Shown here in pieces: positions 32,433 through 46,907 of a stretch of DNA of 64,000 nt. Position numbers and translations under genes: made by a program. The number at the start of each line of letters is the position of its first letter. The stretch's first letter is position 1. The notes below the pieces were generated by a model, which worked only from the letters and a program-made list of their open reading frames with translations, ran no database searches and was not told the DNA's origin. Origin of the DNA: VHCN01 sp964589935 (lineage in GTDB: Bacteria > Verrucomicrobiota > Verrucomicrobiia > Limisphaerales > VHCN01); contig CAZPVD010000007.1 in the NCBI GenBank assembly GCA_964589935.1, positions 62,001 to 126,000 of the forward strand. Direction: 5' to 3'.

Positions 32433-33092
32433 ATGCACAACTTTTCCGCCATCATCTTCGACATGGACGGCGTGATCGTGGACAGCGAGCCGTATCACGA
32501 GCGCGCGTTCCGCGAGATTTTTGCCGAGATGGGCTACGGCGATTCGCACGGGGTCCACTTTCCCGATTACTACGGCCGCTCGGACGTGGCGCTGTGGCGG
32601 GACTTTGTCGCGAAGCACTCGCCACCGCAGCCCTTTGATGAACTTGTCGAGTGGAAGCAGCGCCATTTCCTGAAAATCCTCAAAGCCGACGAACCGATCT
32701 TTGAATCACTGCCTGAACTCGTTGCGAAACTCGCCGAGCGTTACAAGCTCGCCGTCGCCAGCGGCTCAATGCATCCGGTGATTGACGAGGTGCTCGCGAT
32801 GCGCAACCTCCGCCGGCACTTCCCCGTCGTCGTCAGCGTGCAGGACGTGGCGCGTGGCAAACCGGCGCCGGATGTGTTTCTCCGAGCAGCGGAACTGCTC
32901 GGCGTTTCCCCGGCGGAGTGCTGCGTGATCGAGGATTCCGTCGCTGGCGTGCAGGCCGCGCGCGCGGCGGGCATGAGCGTCATCGGCATCACGAACTCGT
33001 TCGCGCGCGAAGCGCTGGTTCACGCCGGCGCGACGCACGTCGTCGGGACATATGAGGAAATCGAGAAGCTGCTGCTGAACACAACCGCGTGA
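32433..33092 (+). CDS. HAD-superfamily phosphatase / phosphoglucomutase-like
   Basis: A 219-residue protein with the four HAD motifs: nucleophile Asp in FDMDGVIVDSEP (10-21), Ser in VASGS (~110), Lys in RGKPAPDVF (~140) and the acidic pair in CCVIEDSVAGVQAA (~165). The small four-helix cap (residues 20-85) places it with beta-phosphoglucomutase and related sugar-phosphate phosphatases. The exact substrate is unknown. It converges with purE with 12 bp between stops. Confidence 0.9.
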   Translation: MHNFSAIIFDMDGVIVDSEPYHERAFREIFAEMGYGDSHGVHFPDYYGRSDVALWRDFVAKHSPPQPFDELVEWKQRHFLKILKADEPIFESLPELVAKLAERYKLAVASGSMHPVIDEVLAMRNLRRHFPVVVSVQDVARGKPAPDVFLRAAELLGVSPAECCVIEDSVAGVQAARAAGMSVIGITNSFAREALVHAGATHVVGTYEEIEKLLLNTTA

Positions 33093-33104
33093 CTCGCGCC
33101 CGTC

Positions 33105-33617
33105 TTACTTCGCTGCGGCAGGCTTGATCTCCTGATTCGCGATGCCGCGCTCAGTTTGTTTTTTCCGGAACTCTTCGTAGGCGCGGAGATGCTCGGGATG
33201 TTTGTTCCCGATAATGGCAACAGCAAACAACGCCGCGTTGATCGCGCCCGGCTTGCCGATGGCGAACGTCGCGACCGGGATGCCGCCGGGCATCTGCACC
33301 ATCGAGAGCAGCGAGTCGAGACCGTCGAGCGCCCACGCCTTCATCGGCACGCCAAGCACGGGCAGGTCGGTCTTCGCCGCCGTCACCCCGGCGAGATGCG
33401 CCGCGCCGCCGGCCGCGGCGATGATGACTTCGAGGCCGCGGCTGCGCGCGGTCGAGGCATACTCGAAAAGCAAATCGGGCGTGCGGTGTGCCGAGATCAC
33501 GCGCACCTCGTGCGGCACGCTCAAGTCCGCGAGTTGTTTCGCGGCGTGCTGCATCGTTTCCCAGTCCGACTGGCTGCCCATGATGACGCCGACGAGCGGC
33601 TTTGCGTTTGTTGCCAT
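33105..33617 (-). CDS. purE: N5-carboxyaminoimidazole ribonucleotide mutase (class I PurE)
   Basis: A 170-residue protein with VGVIMGSQSDWETM (10-23), VISAHRTPDLL and the IAAAGGAAHLAGV and PGGIPVAT loops of PurE. Class I enzymes convert N5-CAIR to CAIR in purine synthesis, after PurK. purK is not adjacent. The 16 C-terminal residues (GIANQEIKPAAAK) are an extension. It lies 58 bp downstream of the serine-hydrolase/NamZ fusion gene, on the same strand. Confidence 0.95.
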   Translation of the reverse strand: MATNAKPLVGVIMGSQSDWETMQHAAKQLADLSVPHEVRVISAHRTPDLLFEYASTARSRGLEVIIAAAGGAAHLAGVTAAKTDLPVLGVPMKAWALDGLDSLLSMVQMPGGIPVATFAIGKPGAINAALFAVAIIGNKHPEHLRAYEEFRKKQTERGIANQEIKPAAAK

Positions 33618-33675
33618 AAATCAGCGCGGAAATTTTACACGCGCCTCTGCCGCGGCGTCGAGCCTCCGCTACATC

Positions 33676-36066
33676 TTACTTGTAAATCAAAAATGCCTCG
33701 CGCCGGCGCTTGAAGTCTTCGAGATCGTTTGCCCACGCCGACTTGATTTCTGCGAGCGATTTGCCGGCCTTGATTGCGTCAAGCGTGGCGCGGTCGCGGA
33801 GTAGGGTGTCCATCTTCTCCAGCGCGAAGTCGTTCGGATAAAGCCGCTGTAACGCCAGCGCGAGCGCGAGGCCCGCGTCCACCGCGTTGAAGCGGTCGCG
33901 GTCGGTGACGATGATGTTCACACCGCCGCAGGGCTTGTCCTTGAACACGCTCGCCTTCGGCGTGAAACGCACCGGCACGAAGCGCACGCCCGGCAGCGCG
34001 GCGCGGTTGAGTTCGGCGGCGAGCTTCACGTCATCCACATACGGCGCGCCGACAACCTCGAACGGCGTGTCCGTGCCGCGCCCGACGCTGACGGCGGTCT
34101 CGATCAAGCCGACGCCGGGATACAGCGTCGCCTCGGTGAGGCTGCGCATGTTCGGCGACGGATTCGTCCACGGCAGCGCGGTCTGGTCGAACCACAACTC
34201 GCGGAACCAGCCCGTGACGGGAATCACCGTGAGATCGGCCTTGAACGCGCGCTCGGCGTTCAACATTTTGGCGACTTCGCCGACCGTCATGCCGTGACGC
34301 AACGGCACGCGGTGCCACGCGACAAAACTCGTCGCGCCCTTCAGCACCGGCCCCTCGACGGCCGTGCCGTTGATCGGGTTCACGCGGTCAAGCACGAAGA
34401 ACTTGAGCTTCGCCTTCGCGGTGGCTTCGAGGCAGTTCGCGAGCGTCGCGGGATACGTGTAGAAGCGGCAGCCGATGTCCTGGATGTCGAACACGAGCGC
34501 GTCGAGTCCTTCGAGTTGTTTCGCTGTCGGCGCGCGGCGCTCGCCGTAAAGGCTGAAGACGGGCAGGCCGGTTTTTTCGTCCGTGCTGTCGCCGACTTTT
34601 TCGTCGAGCGCGCCGCGGATGCCGTGCTCGGGGCTGAACAGCGCGACGAGCTTCACGTCAGGCGCGGCCTTGAGCAGGTCAATCGTCGCGTTGCGCTCGC
34701 GGTCGTGGCCGGTGTGGTTGGTGATGAGGCCGAGGCGGAGATTTTTCAGCGGCGCGAAGTTCTGCCGCTTCAGCGAATCAATGCCGTTGAGCACCTCGCC
34801 TTGAATCGGTTTCTCGACGGAACTTCGCGCCGGCAGCGCGCCGGGCACGTGAAGGAAATTGAAGTCGCGAATGGCCTCCGCCGCGAGCGTGCCAAGTTTC
34901 GCGCGCAGTGCGAGGACGCTGCCGGACTCGGTGGGATGGTTGCGGTTCGAGTGGAAAATCAAAATCGTCTGCGAGAACGGATCAATCCACAGCGTCGTGC
35001 CCGTCCAGCCGGTGTGGCCGAACGAGCCGAGCGGGAAAATTTTCCCGCGCGGGCCGCTGTAGCCTGAGTCAATGTCCCAGCCGAGGCCGCGGCGCGTCGG
35101 CACCTCGGGCGGCGACTGGACGCTCGTCATCAGCCGCACCGTCTCCGGTTTGAAGACGCGCACGCCGTCGAGTTCGCCGCCGTTGAGCAGCATCCGCGCG
35201 TAACGCGCCGTGTCCGCCGCGGTCGTGAACAGCCCCGCGTGGCCGGCGACGCCGAACATTTTGCGCGACGTCGGGTCGTGAACGACGCCGCGAACGACGT
35301 CGCTTTTCTCCTGCGTCGTTGGCGCGATGCGCGGGAGCTTCTTCGCCGGCGGCAGAAAGCCCGTGTCGCTCATGCCAAGCGGACGGTAGATTTCGCGTTC
35401 GCAAAATTCGTTCAACGGCACGCCGCTCACGCGATGCACGACTTCGCCGAGCACGATGAAGTTAATGTCGCTGTAAACAAATCGAGTGCCCGGCGCGGTG
35501 CGCAGCGTTTCGGCGCAGGCCAGCTCGATGGCGTGGTCGTAACCGAGCCAGTCGCCCGCGTCGAGGCCGGGGCGCAGGCCGGACGTGTGCGTCATCAAGT
35601 GGCGAATGGTGACGGCTTCCTTTCCACCGCCGGTGAATTGCGGGAGGTAGGTTTTCACCGGCGCGTCCACGTTCACCTTGCCGCGTTCGATGAGCAGCAA
35701 CATCGCGGGCGTCGTGGCCATGACCTTCGTGACCGACGCGGCGTCGAAGATGGTGTCGCGCGTCATTAGCTCTTCCGCTGGCATGAGCGCGCGCTTGCCA
35801 TAGGCTTTTTGATAAACTTGGCCGTGATGCTCCAGCCACAGCACGCCGCCGGGGAGTTTTTTCGCGGCAATGGCGTCCTCGATGGCGCGGTCCATTTCCG
35901 CGAGCTTGTCCGTGTTGAAGACTTGCGGCGGCCAGACAACGACGGGCGGGCGCGTGTCGCGCGGAACAGCGGAAGTCGCCGGCGACGACGGCACGGGCGC
36001 GCGGCAAGCGGCGAGCAGCAGCGCGAGGCACAACGCGAACAGGCGCGCGAGGGTGAAGTTGTTCAT
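33676..36066 (-). CDS. Lipoprotein fusion: beta-lactamase-family amidase (AmiE-like) + NamZ exo-N-acetylmuramidase (DUF1343)
   Basis: A 796-residue protein. The leader ends in a lipobox LAAC with Cys21, so it should be anchored in the outer or inner membrane. Residues ~50-400 are a serine beta-lactamase/PBP-type hydrolase: SVTK (Ser111, Lys114), YSDIN (Tyr198) and HTG (351-353), plus FGVAGHAGLFTTA, a segment I associate with Bacillus AmiE. Residues ~428-796 are DUF1343, now known as NamZ, an exo-beta-N-acetylmuramidase: LGLITNHTG, FSPEHGIRG, FDIQDIGCRFYTYP, PLRHGMTVGE and the PYVDDVKLA region. In B. subtilis amiE and namZ are separate neighbouring genes for muropeptide recycling; here both activities may be on one chain. 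Confidence 0.88.
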   Translation of the reverse strand: MNNFTLARLFALCLALLLAACRAPVPSSPATSAVPRDTRPPVVVWPPQVFNTDKLAEMDRAIEDAIAAKKLPGGVLWLEHHGQVYQKAYGKRALMPAEELMTRDTIFDAASVTKVMATTPAMLLLIERGKVNVDAPVKTYLPQFTGGGKEAVTIRHLMTHTSGLRPGLDAGDWLGYDHAIELACAETLRTAPGTRFVYSDINFIVLGEVVHRVSGVPLNEFCEREIYRPLGMSDTGFLPPAKKLPRIAPTTQEKSDVVRGVVHDPTSRKMFGVAGHAGLFTTAADTARYARMLLNGGELDGVRVFKPETVRLMTSVQSPPEVPTRRGLGWDIDSGYSGPRGKIFPLGSFGHTGWTGTTLWIDPFSQTILIFHSNRNHPTESGSVLALRAKLGTLAAEAIRDFNFLHVPGALPARSSVEKPIQGEVLNGIDSLKRQNFAPLKNLRLGLITNHTGHDRERNATIDLLKAAPDVKLVALFSPEHGIRGALDEKVGDSTDEKTGLPVFSLYGERRAPTAKQLEGLDALVFDIQDIGCRFYTYPATLANCLEATAKAKLKFFVLDRVNPINGTAVEGPVLKGATSFVAWHRVPLRHGMTVGEVAKMLNAERAFKADLTVIPVTGWFRELWFDQTALPWTNPSPNMRSLTEATLYPGVGLIETAVSVGRGTDTPFEVVGAPYVDDVKLAAELNRAALPGVRFVPVRFTPKASVFKDKPCGGVNIIVTDRDRFNAVDAGLALALALQRLYPNDFALEKMDTLLRDRATLDAIKAGKSLAEIKSAWANDLEDFKRRREAFLIYK

Positions 36067-36157
36067 GCGTGGAACGCCGGAGGTTCTACGCGCCACGCCG
36101 CGGCAAGGCAAGCACGGCGGAGTTGCGCGTGATACGCTTCAAGGGCAAAATGCGCTG

Positions 36158-36186
36158 TTGACACGTCCGGCCGGGTTTGATTTTAT
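36158..36186 (+). promoter_or_regulatory. rplU: Sigma-70 promoter for rplU-rpmA
   Basis: A consensus -35 TTGACA (36158-36163), a 17-bp spacer and -10 TTTTAT (36181-36186), 25 bp before the rplU ATG. The downstream leader ends in an A/T-rich stretch. Confidence 0.65.
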
Positions 36187-36211
36187 CTCCGTCCCTTTTT
36201 GGGGAAATTTT

Positions 36212-36523
36212 ATGTATGCCGTTTTGAAAACCGGTGGGAAACAGTATCGCGTGAGCGCGGGCACGAAGCTCGAAATCGAGCGTCTCGACGTGCCGGCGGG
36301 CCAGCCGGTCACCTTCGACCAGGTGCTGCTTGTCAACAACGAGGGCCAGCTCAAGGTCGGCGCTCCCACCGTGCCGGGCGCGAGCATCGTCGCCGACGTG
36401 CTCGAGCACAAGCGCGGCGAAAAAGTCATCATCTTCAAGATGAAACGCCGCAAGGGCTATCACAAAACGCAGGGCCACCGGCAGGAGCTGACCGTCATCA
36501 AGGTCAAGGAAATCAAGGCTTAG
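36212..36523 (+). CDS. rplU: 50S ribosomal protein L21
   Basis: A 103-residue protein beginning MYAVLKTGGKQYRVSAGTKL, with the FKMKRRKGYHKTQGHRQ rRNA-binding segment. L21 binds 23S rRNA domain VI/V in the large subunit. It is followed after 2 bp by rpmA, the usual pairing, and then obg. The ATG at 36212 gives the standard N-terminus. Confidence 0.97.
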   Translation: MYAVLKTGGKQYRVSAGTKLEIERLDVPAGQPVTFDQVLLVNNEGQLKVGAPTVPGASIVADVLEHKRGEKVIIFKMKRRKGYHKTQGHRQELTVIKVKEIKA

Positions 36524-36525
36524 TT

Positions 36526-36798
36526 ATGGCACACAAGAAAGGTCAAGGCAGCAGCCGCAACGGGCGCGACAGCCACAGCCAGCGGCTCGGCGTGAAACGC
36601 TTCGGCGGCGAGCTGGTTTCCGCCGGCAGCATCATCATCCGCCAGCGCGGCACCAAGTTCCACGCCGGCGCCAACGTCGGCATCGGACGTGACTGGACGC
36701 TCTTCGCGCTCGTGGATGGCCACGTGAAGTTCGACAAGAACAGGCGCCGCGTGCACATTGTCCCTCAGGCCGCGCAGGCCGCGCCCGCCGCGAACTAG
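36526..36798 (+). CDS. rpmA: 50S ribosomal protein L27
   Basis: A 90-residue protein with MAHKKGQGSSRNGRDSHSQRLG and the FGGELVSAGSIIIRQRGTKFHAG core. Its N-terminal tail reaches the peptidyl-transferase centre. It starts directly with MAHKK, so the N-terminal peptide cleaved in Firmicutes is absent. The extra C-terminal 'QAAQAAPAAN' is an Ala-rich extension. Confidence 0.97.
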   Translation: MAHKKGQGSSRNGRDSHSQRLGVKRFGGELVSAGSIIIRQRGTKFHAGANVGIGRDWTLFALVDGHVKFDKNRRRVHIVPQAAQAAPAAN

Positions 36799-36818
36799 CG
36801 CGCACCATTCCATTTCAC

Positions 36819-36844
36819 GGCGAGGCGCACGCCTCGCCTTTTTT
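36819..36844 (+). terminator. Terminator after rplU-rpmA
   Basis: A perfect 8-bp stem GGCGAGGC (36819-36826) with GCCTCGCC (36831-36838), a GCAC loop, then six T residues. It separates the ribosomal pair from obg, though partial read-through into obg is common. Confidence 0.85.
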
Positions 36845-36881
36845 GTTTCCTTGAACCGCACCGCCGCAAAACGCTTCAATC

Positions 36882-38072
36882 ATGTTCGTTGACGAGGTCA
36901 AAATTTTCGCCCGTGCCGGCCACGGCGGCAAAGGTTGCGTCGCCTTCTGCCGCGAGGCTTACCGGCCCAAGGGCGGCCCCGACGGCGGCAACGGCGGGCG
37001 CGGCGGCGACGTGATTCTCGAAGCCGATCACGACCTCAACAATCTCATCAACCAGTTCTACGTGCCGCGCCTGCTCGCGCAGGACGGCGAGATGGGACTC
37101 GGCAAGGGCATGGACGGCCACGCGGGCAAGGACCTCATTGTGAAAGTCCCGTGCGGCACGCTCGTGTGGCGTGTTAATCCGGCGATGACAACGCGGACGG
37201 AGAACATCAAACCCATCGAGCCTGAGCCGGAAACTGAGGAGAAAAAGCTGCTCCTGTCCACGAGGCGGCGTCCGCTGATTCGCGCCAGCCGCGGCGAGAT
37301 CGCCGAGGAAGTTGACCTGAGCGCGGGCGACGAAACTTCTTCTGAAGAATCTTCTTCCGCAGACCGCGAACTGATCGCCGACCTGACGGAGAACGGCCAG
37401 CGATTCGTGCTGTGCAAGGGCGGGCGCGGCGGGTTGGGCAACCGCAACTTCGCCACGGCCGCGCGGCAGACGCCGCGATTCGCACAGCCGGGCGAGGCGG
37501 GTGGCGAGGGCGAATTCCTGTTTGAACTCCGCATCGTCGCCGAGATCGGCCTCGTGGGTTATCCAAACGCGGGCAAATCCACGCTGCTCACCGCCATCTC
37601 GAAGGCGCGGCCCAAGGTTGCGCCGTATCCCTTCACCACGCTCACGCCGCAGATCGGCATCGTCGAGTATCCCGACTACGTGCGCCTGACCGTGTGCGAC
37701 GTGCCGGGGCTGATCGAGGGCGCGCACCGCAACATCGGACTCGGCCACGCGTTCCTGCGCCACATCCGCCGGTGCAAGGTGCTCGTGCTGCTGCTCGACA
37801 TGGCCGGCACCGACGGCCGCGAACCGTGGGACGATTACAAACAACTCCTCGCCGAACTCGAACTCTACGACCCCGCGATGCTCGACAAACCGCGCCTCCT
37901 CGTGGCGAACAAAATGGACGAGGCCGTCGCCGAGGCGAATCTGCGCACGTTCAAACGCAAGGCACGCCGCACGCCGGTGCTGCCCATCGCGGCGGCCTTC
38001 GACGAAGGCATCGCACAGTTCAAGAAGCTCATTCGCGAGGCGGTGGAAGAAGCGGTAGTCGAAGGAAAATAA
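36882..38072 (+). CDS. obgE: Obg-family GTPase with an insertion in the Obg fold
   Basis: A 396-residue ribosome-assembly and stress GTPase. The glycine-rich Obg fold (1-90, 160-220) has AGHGGKGCVAFCREAYRPKG and GGPDGGNGGRGGDV. The G domain has GYPNAGKS (G1), the G3 element DVPGLIEGA and the G4 motif NKMD. Between LVWRVNP (~87) and DLTENGQRFVLCKGG (~165) there is a ~65-residue charged insertion rich in Glu, Arg and Ser, not present in E. coli Obg. The C-terminal extension typical of Obg proteins is absent, so the protein ends with the G domain. It stands 8 genes into the ribosomal cluster, after the terminator and before leuS. Confidence 0.93.
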   Translation: MFVDEVKIFARAGHGGKGCVAFCREAYRPKGGPDGGNGGRGGDVILEADHDLNNLINQFYVPRLLAQDGEMGLGKGMDGHAGKDLIVKVPCGTLVWRVNPAMTTRTENIKPIEPEPETEEKKLLLSTRRRPLIRASRGEIAEEVDLSAGDETSSEESSSADRELIADLTENGQRFVLCKGGRGGLGNRNFATAARQTPRFAQPGEAGGEGEFLFELRIVAEIGLVGYPNAGKSTLLTAISKARPKVAPYPFTTLTPQIGIVEYPDYVRLTVCDVPGLIEGAHRNIGLGHAFLRHIRRCKVLVLLLDMAGTDGREPWDDYKQLLAELELYDPAMLDKPRLLVANKMDEAVAEANLRTFKRKARRTPVLPIAAAFDEGIAQFKKLIREAVEEAVVEGK

Positions 38073-38150
38073 ATTGCAGTGTGTCCGCTTCTCCGACCGT
38101 TCAATTCCGCCGTTGCCGCGCGCCCGCGCATTCCGCAATATCCCCGCCCT

Positions 38151-41198
<3,048 letters not shown>

Positions 41199-41297
41199 CG
41201 AAGCGCGAATGATTGCTCAAGCGTTCGGGGATTCTCGGATTGCGAATAAGTCCGCATAACGCGCGGGGAAGTCACCCTTATACTTTCGGCGGTCGCA

Positions 41298-41326
41298 TTG
41301 ACGTTATGGGCGTCGCGTCCTTTAAT
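41298..41326 (+). promoter_or_regulatory. sdhC: Sigma-70 promoter for sdhCAB
   Basis: TTGACG (41298-41303), a 17-bp spacer and TTTAAT (41321-41326): both hexamers match consensus at five of six positions. It lies 36 bp ahead of the chosen sdhC ATG and inside the longer open frame, which argues against the upstream start. Confidence 0.65.
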
Positions 41327-41362
41327 GCGTCGCCGTTTGTCCGGCCCTTGATTGCCGGCGCG

Positions 41363-42076
41363 ATGCCAATGAATGTCCTGACCAACCTGTTTTGCTCGTC
41401 CCTCGGGAAGAAGTTCATCATGGCGCTGACGGGCGCAGCGATGTTCCTGTTCGTCGTCGGTCACTTGGTCGGCAACCTGCAAATCTTTCTCGGCCCAGAG
41501 GCCATCAACAGCTACGGCCACTTCCTCCAGTCGAATCTCGAAATCATCTGGCCCGCGCGCATCGGGTTGCTCGTGTGCGTCGCGCTGCACATCTGGTCGG
41601 CCGTCGCGCTCACGCGGGAGAACGCGGAGGCGCGACCGGTCGGCTACCTCAATGACCCCGTGCCGCCGGTCGCGAGTTACGCGTCGCGCACGATGCTGAT
41701 GAGCGGGTTGATCATCTTCACGTTCATCATTTATCACCTGCTGCACTTCACGATGCAGGTGAAAAGCGTGAACTTCACCGGCTGGGATTTCCATTCGCTG
41801 CACGAGACGACGCGCGACGGCGCGATGAGGCACGACGTGTATCGCATGATGGTGCTGGGGTTTTCGCGGCCGGTGGTGAGCGGGTTCTACCTGCTCGCAA
41901 TGTTTCTCCTGTGCCTGCACCTCGGCCACGGCGTGGGCGCGATGTTCCAGTCGCTCGGCCTGAAGAACAAAGTGTGGGGACCGCGCATTGACTGCTTCGC
42001 GCGCGGCGCCGCGTGGGTGATCTTCGCCGGCTACGCGTCCATCCCGCTCGCAGTGCTCTTCGGCCTCGTGAAATAA
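41363..42076 (+). CDS. sdhC: Succinate dehydrogenase cytochrome b subunit
   Basis: A 237-residue membrane anchor with five hydrophobic helices. Histidines in FVVGHLVGNLQ, ALHIWSA, IYHLLHFTMQ and CLHLGHGVG are the expected ligands for two haems b. This is the one-gene, dihaem (type B, Bacillus/Bacteroidetes-like) anchor, so no sdhD is expected or found. ATG 41363 (MPMNVLTNL) or 41369 could start; both come after the promoter. It lies 1 bp upstream of sdhA. Confidence 0.92.
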   Translation: MPMNVLTNLFCSSLGKKFIMALTGAAMFLFVVGHLVGNLQIFLGPEAINSYGHFLQSNLEIIWPARIGLLVCVALHIWSAVALTRENAEARPVGYLNDPVPPVASYASRTMLMSGLIIFTFIIYHLLHFTMQVKSVNFTGWDFHSLHETTRDGAMRHDVYRMMVLGFSRPVVSGFYLLAMFLLCLHLGHGVGAMFQSLGLKNKVWGPRIDCFARGAAWVIFAGYASIPLAVLFGLVK

Positions 42077-42077
42077 G

Positions 42078-43991
<1,914 letters not shown>

Positions 43992-43994
43992 CAC

Positions 43995-44741
<747 letters not shown>

Positions 44742-44863
44742 TTTCAGGCTGTTTTTGGCTTGTTTTACGAGGATTGCATTGGCGGGGGCGATGTGCTTTT
44801 ATTCACCCCATCGGCAACAACCAACTGCAACCCGCACCGTCCAAGCGGTGTAATACCTCCAAC

Positions 44864-46741
44864 ATGAAGATCGCTCAACTTGCTCGCATCACGTTCGCCA
44901 TCCTGCTCTGCGCCGCGACCGCGCGCGCGGAACTGCCGCCGGAAAAGCTCCTGCCCGCCAACACGCTCGCCGTGTTCACCGTGCCGGACGTGGACCGCGC
45001 CAACGCCTCGTGCGGCGATTCCGCGATGTCCCGCATGTGGCGCGACCCCGCGATGAAGCCCTTCGCTGACAAGTTTGCGAACAAGTTCCGCGACGACGTG
45101 CTCGCGCCGATCGAGCGCGAACTAGGAGTCAAGCTGGGCGATTACACCGGCCTCGCACACGGCCAGGTGACGCTCGCGCTCACGCAGACGTGGCAGGGCA
45201 AGGGCAAGACGCCCGGCGTGGTCTTCCTTGCCGACGCAAAGGACAAGAGCGATTCAGTGAAGAAAATCCTCGCCGACCTCCGCAAGAAATGGGCCGATGG
45301 CGGCAAGCAGATGAAGTCGGAAAAAGTCCGCGACGCGGAGTTCACCGTCCTCGTCAACGCCGGCCAGGAACTCGGCAAGAGCCTTGAAAAGGCCTTCCCC
45401 AACGCGAAGGGCAACAAGGACGACAACGCCAAGGCGGACGACAAATCCGAGTTGCTCATCGGCCAGTCCGGCTCGCTGTTCATGATGAGCAACAGCCGCG
45501 ATGATTTGGAAAAAATCCTCGCGCGGCAGTCGGGCGGGATTGCGCCCGCACTCGCCGAGCAGCCAGCCTACGAGGCGAATCATTCCTCGCTTTTCCGCGA
45601 CGCGATCTTCTACGGCTGGGTGGATGCCAAGTCACTCATTGACATGGCGATCAAGGAAATCGCCGCGAAAAATCCCGACGGCGGCGACAACAACCCGCTC
45701 GGACTCAAACCGCAGGCAGCCGTCAACGCCCTCGGCTTCGGCGGCCTTAAGACGGTTGCGTTCCACTTCAACCAGTCCAAGGACGGCACGCTTGTGAACT
45801 TTTTCCTCGGTGTTCCAGAGGCCGATCGCAAGGGCCTCTTCAAGCTCATCGTCATGGACAACAAGGAGTCCGCGCCGCCGGCGTTCGTGCCCGCGGACGT
45901 GACGAAGTTCGCGCGCTTCCGCCTCGACGGGCAGAAGTTCTGGGCCACCATCGAAGCCACCGTGAACGAAATGAGCCCGCAGCTCGGCGCGCTCATGCAG
46001 CTCGGCATCGCCAACGCCGGCAAGGAGAAGGACCCCAACTTTGACTTCAAGAAACAGATCATCGGCAATCTCGGCAACGACATCGTTGTCATGCAGAAGG
46101 CGCCGCGCAGCGCGAAGCTCTCCGACCTCGCGACACCACCGCAGCTATTTCTCATCGCCTCGCCCAAGCCCGAGGACCTCATCGGCAGCCTGCGCACGGT
46201 CATCGGCTCCTTCAACGCGCCCAAGGAACGCGAGCTTCTCGGCCGCAAGGTTTATTCCGTTGAATTGCCTGCCTCGTTCGGCCCGGATGGCAAGCCCGTC
46301 GAGCGCAGCCTCAGCTTCACCGCCAGCGGCGATTACGCGGCGATCTCGATGGACAGCGCGTTTCTTGAGGAATACCTCCGCAGTGCCGAGAACAAGCCGC
46401 GTCCCCTGTCCGAGACCGCCGGCCTGACCGACGCCGCGCAAAAAGTCGGCGGCATGAACACCGGCTGGTTCGGCTACGAGAACGAGGCCGAAACCCTGCG
46501 CATCCTTTTGGACGCGCTCAAGCAGGACCCGAACTATCTGGAGAAACTCTTCTCGATGCCCGGCGTGCCCGCGCCCGGCTTGGCGGCGGCGCGCGGTTTC
46601 AAGGAGTGGTTCGACTTCGGCCTCCTGCCCACGTGGGACAAGCTCGCGAAATACTTCTACTACACCGTGCAGGCCGCCAGCGCCGGCCCGGACGGCATCA
46701 GCTTCAAGACCTTCGTGCCCACGCCGCCGGGCGTGAAGTAA
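44864..46741 (+). CDS. Unknown secreted or periplasmic protein, 625 residues
   Basis: The N-terminus (MKIAQLARITFAILLCAATARAE) is a good signal peptide with cleavage after TARA. The remainder is a soluble protein of alternating helical and strand segments with no motif that I recognise. It opens with KLLPANTLAVFTVPDVDRA, a pattern common to large uncharacterised periplasmic proteins in this group. No Cys, His cluster or transmembrane helix is seen after the leader. It lies 122 bp downstream of sdhB and is followed by a strong terminator, so it probably has its own promoter. I assign no function. Confidence 0.7.
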   Translation: MKIAQLARITFAILLCAATARAELPPEKLLPANTLAVFTVPDVDRANASCGDSAMSRMWRDPAMKPFADKFANKFRDDVLAPIERELGVKLGDYTGLAHGQVTLALTQTWQGKGKTPGVVFLADAKDKSDSVKKILADLRKKWADGGKQMKSEKVRDAEFTVLVNAGQELGKSLEKAFPNAKGNKDDNAKADDKSELLIGQSGSLFMMSNSRDDLEKILARQSGGIAPALAEQPAYEANHSSLFRDAIFYGWVDAKSLIDMAIKEIAAKNPDGGDNNPLGLKPQAAVNALGFGGLKTVAFHFNQSKDGTLVNFFLGVPEADRKGLFKLIVMDNKESAPPAFVPADVTKFARFRLDGQKFWATIEATVNEMSPQLGALMQLGIANAGKEKDPNFDFKKQIIGNLGNDIVVMQKAPRSAKLSDLATPPQLFLIASPKPEDLIGSLRTVIGSFNAPKERELLGRKVYSVELPASFGPDGKPVERSLSFTASGDYAAISMDSAFLEEYLRSAENKPRPLSETAGLTDAAQKVGGMNTGWFGYENEAETLRILLDALKQDPNYLEKLFSMPGVPAPGLAAARGFKEWFDFGLLPTWDKLAKYFYYTVQAASAGPDGISFKTFVPTPPGVK

Positions 46742-46758
46742 TCGAAGTCGCGATTTCA

Positions 46759-46787
46759 AAAGGCGGCGGTCACAAACCGCCGCCTTT
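46759..46787 (+). terminator. Terminator after the 625-residue protein gene
   Basis: A perfect 12-bp stem AAAGGCGGCGGT (46759-46770) and ACCGCCGCCTTT (46776-46787) with a 5-nt loop, followed after a CAC by TTTTT. The inner part, GGCGGTCACAAACCGCC, also resembles the palindromic repeat at 32398/55987, so this may be a repeat reused as a terminator. Confidence 0.8.
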
Positions 46788-46907
46788 CACTTTTTCAACG
46801 GCAGCCCTTCGGTTTAATTTCACGCGGGGGATGAGGGAAATTCCTTCTCCGCATTTCTGAACGCATTTGCTTCTCGCGCGGTCTATCCGCCGGTAACATT
46901 GCGAAAA

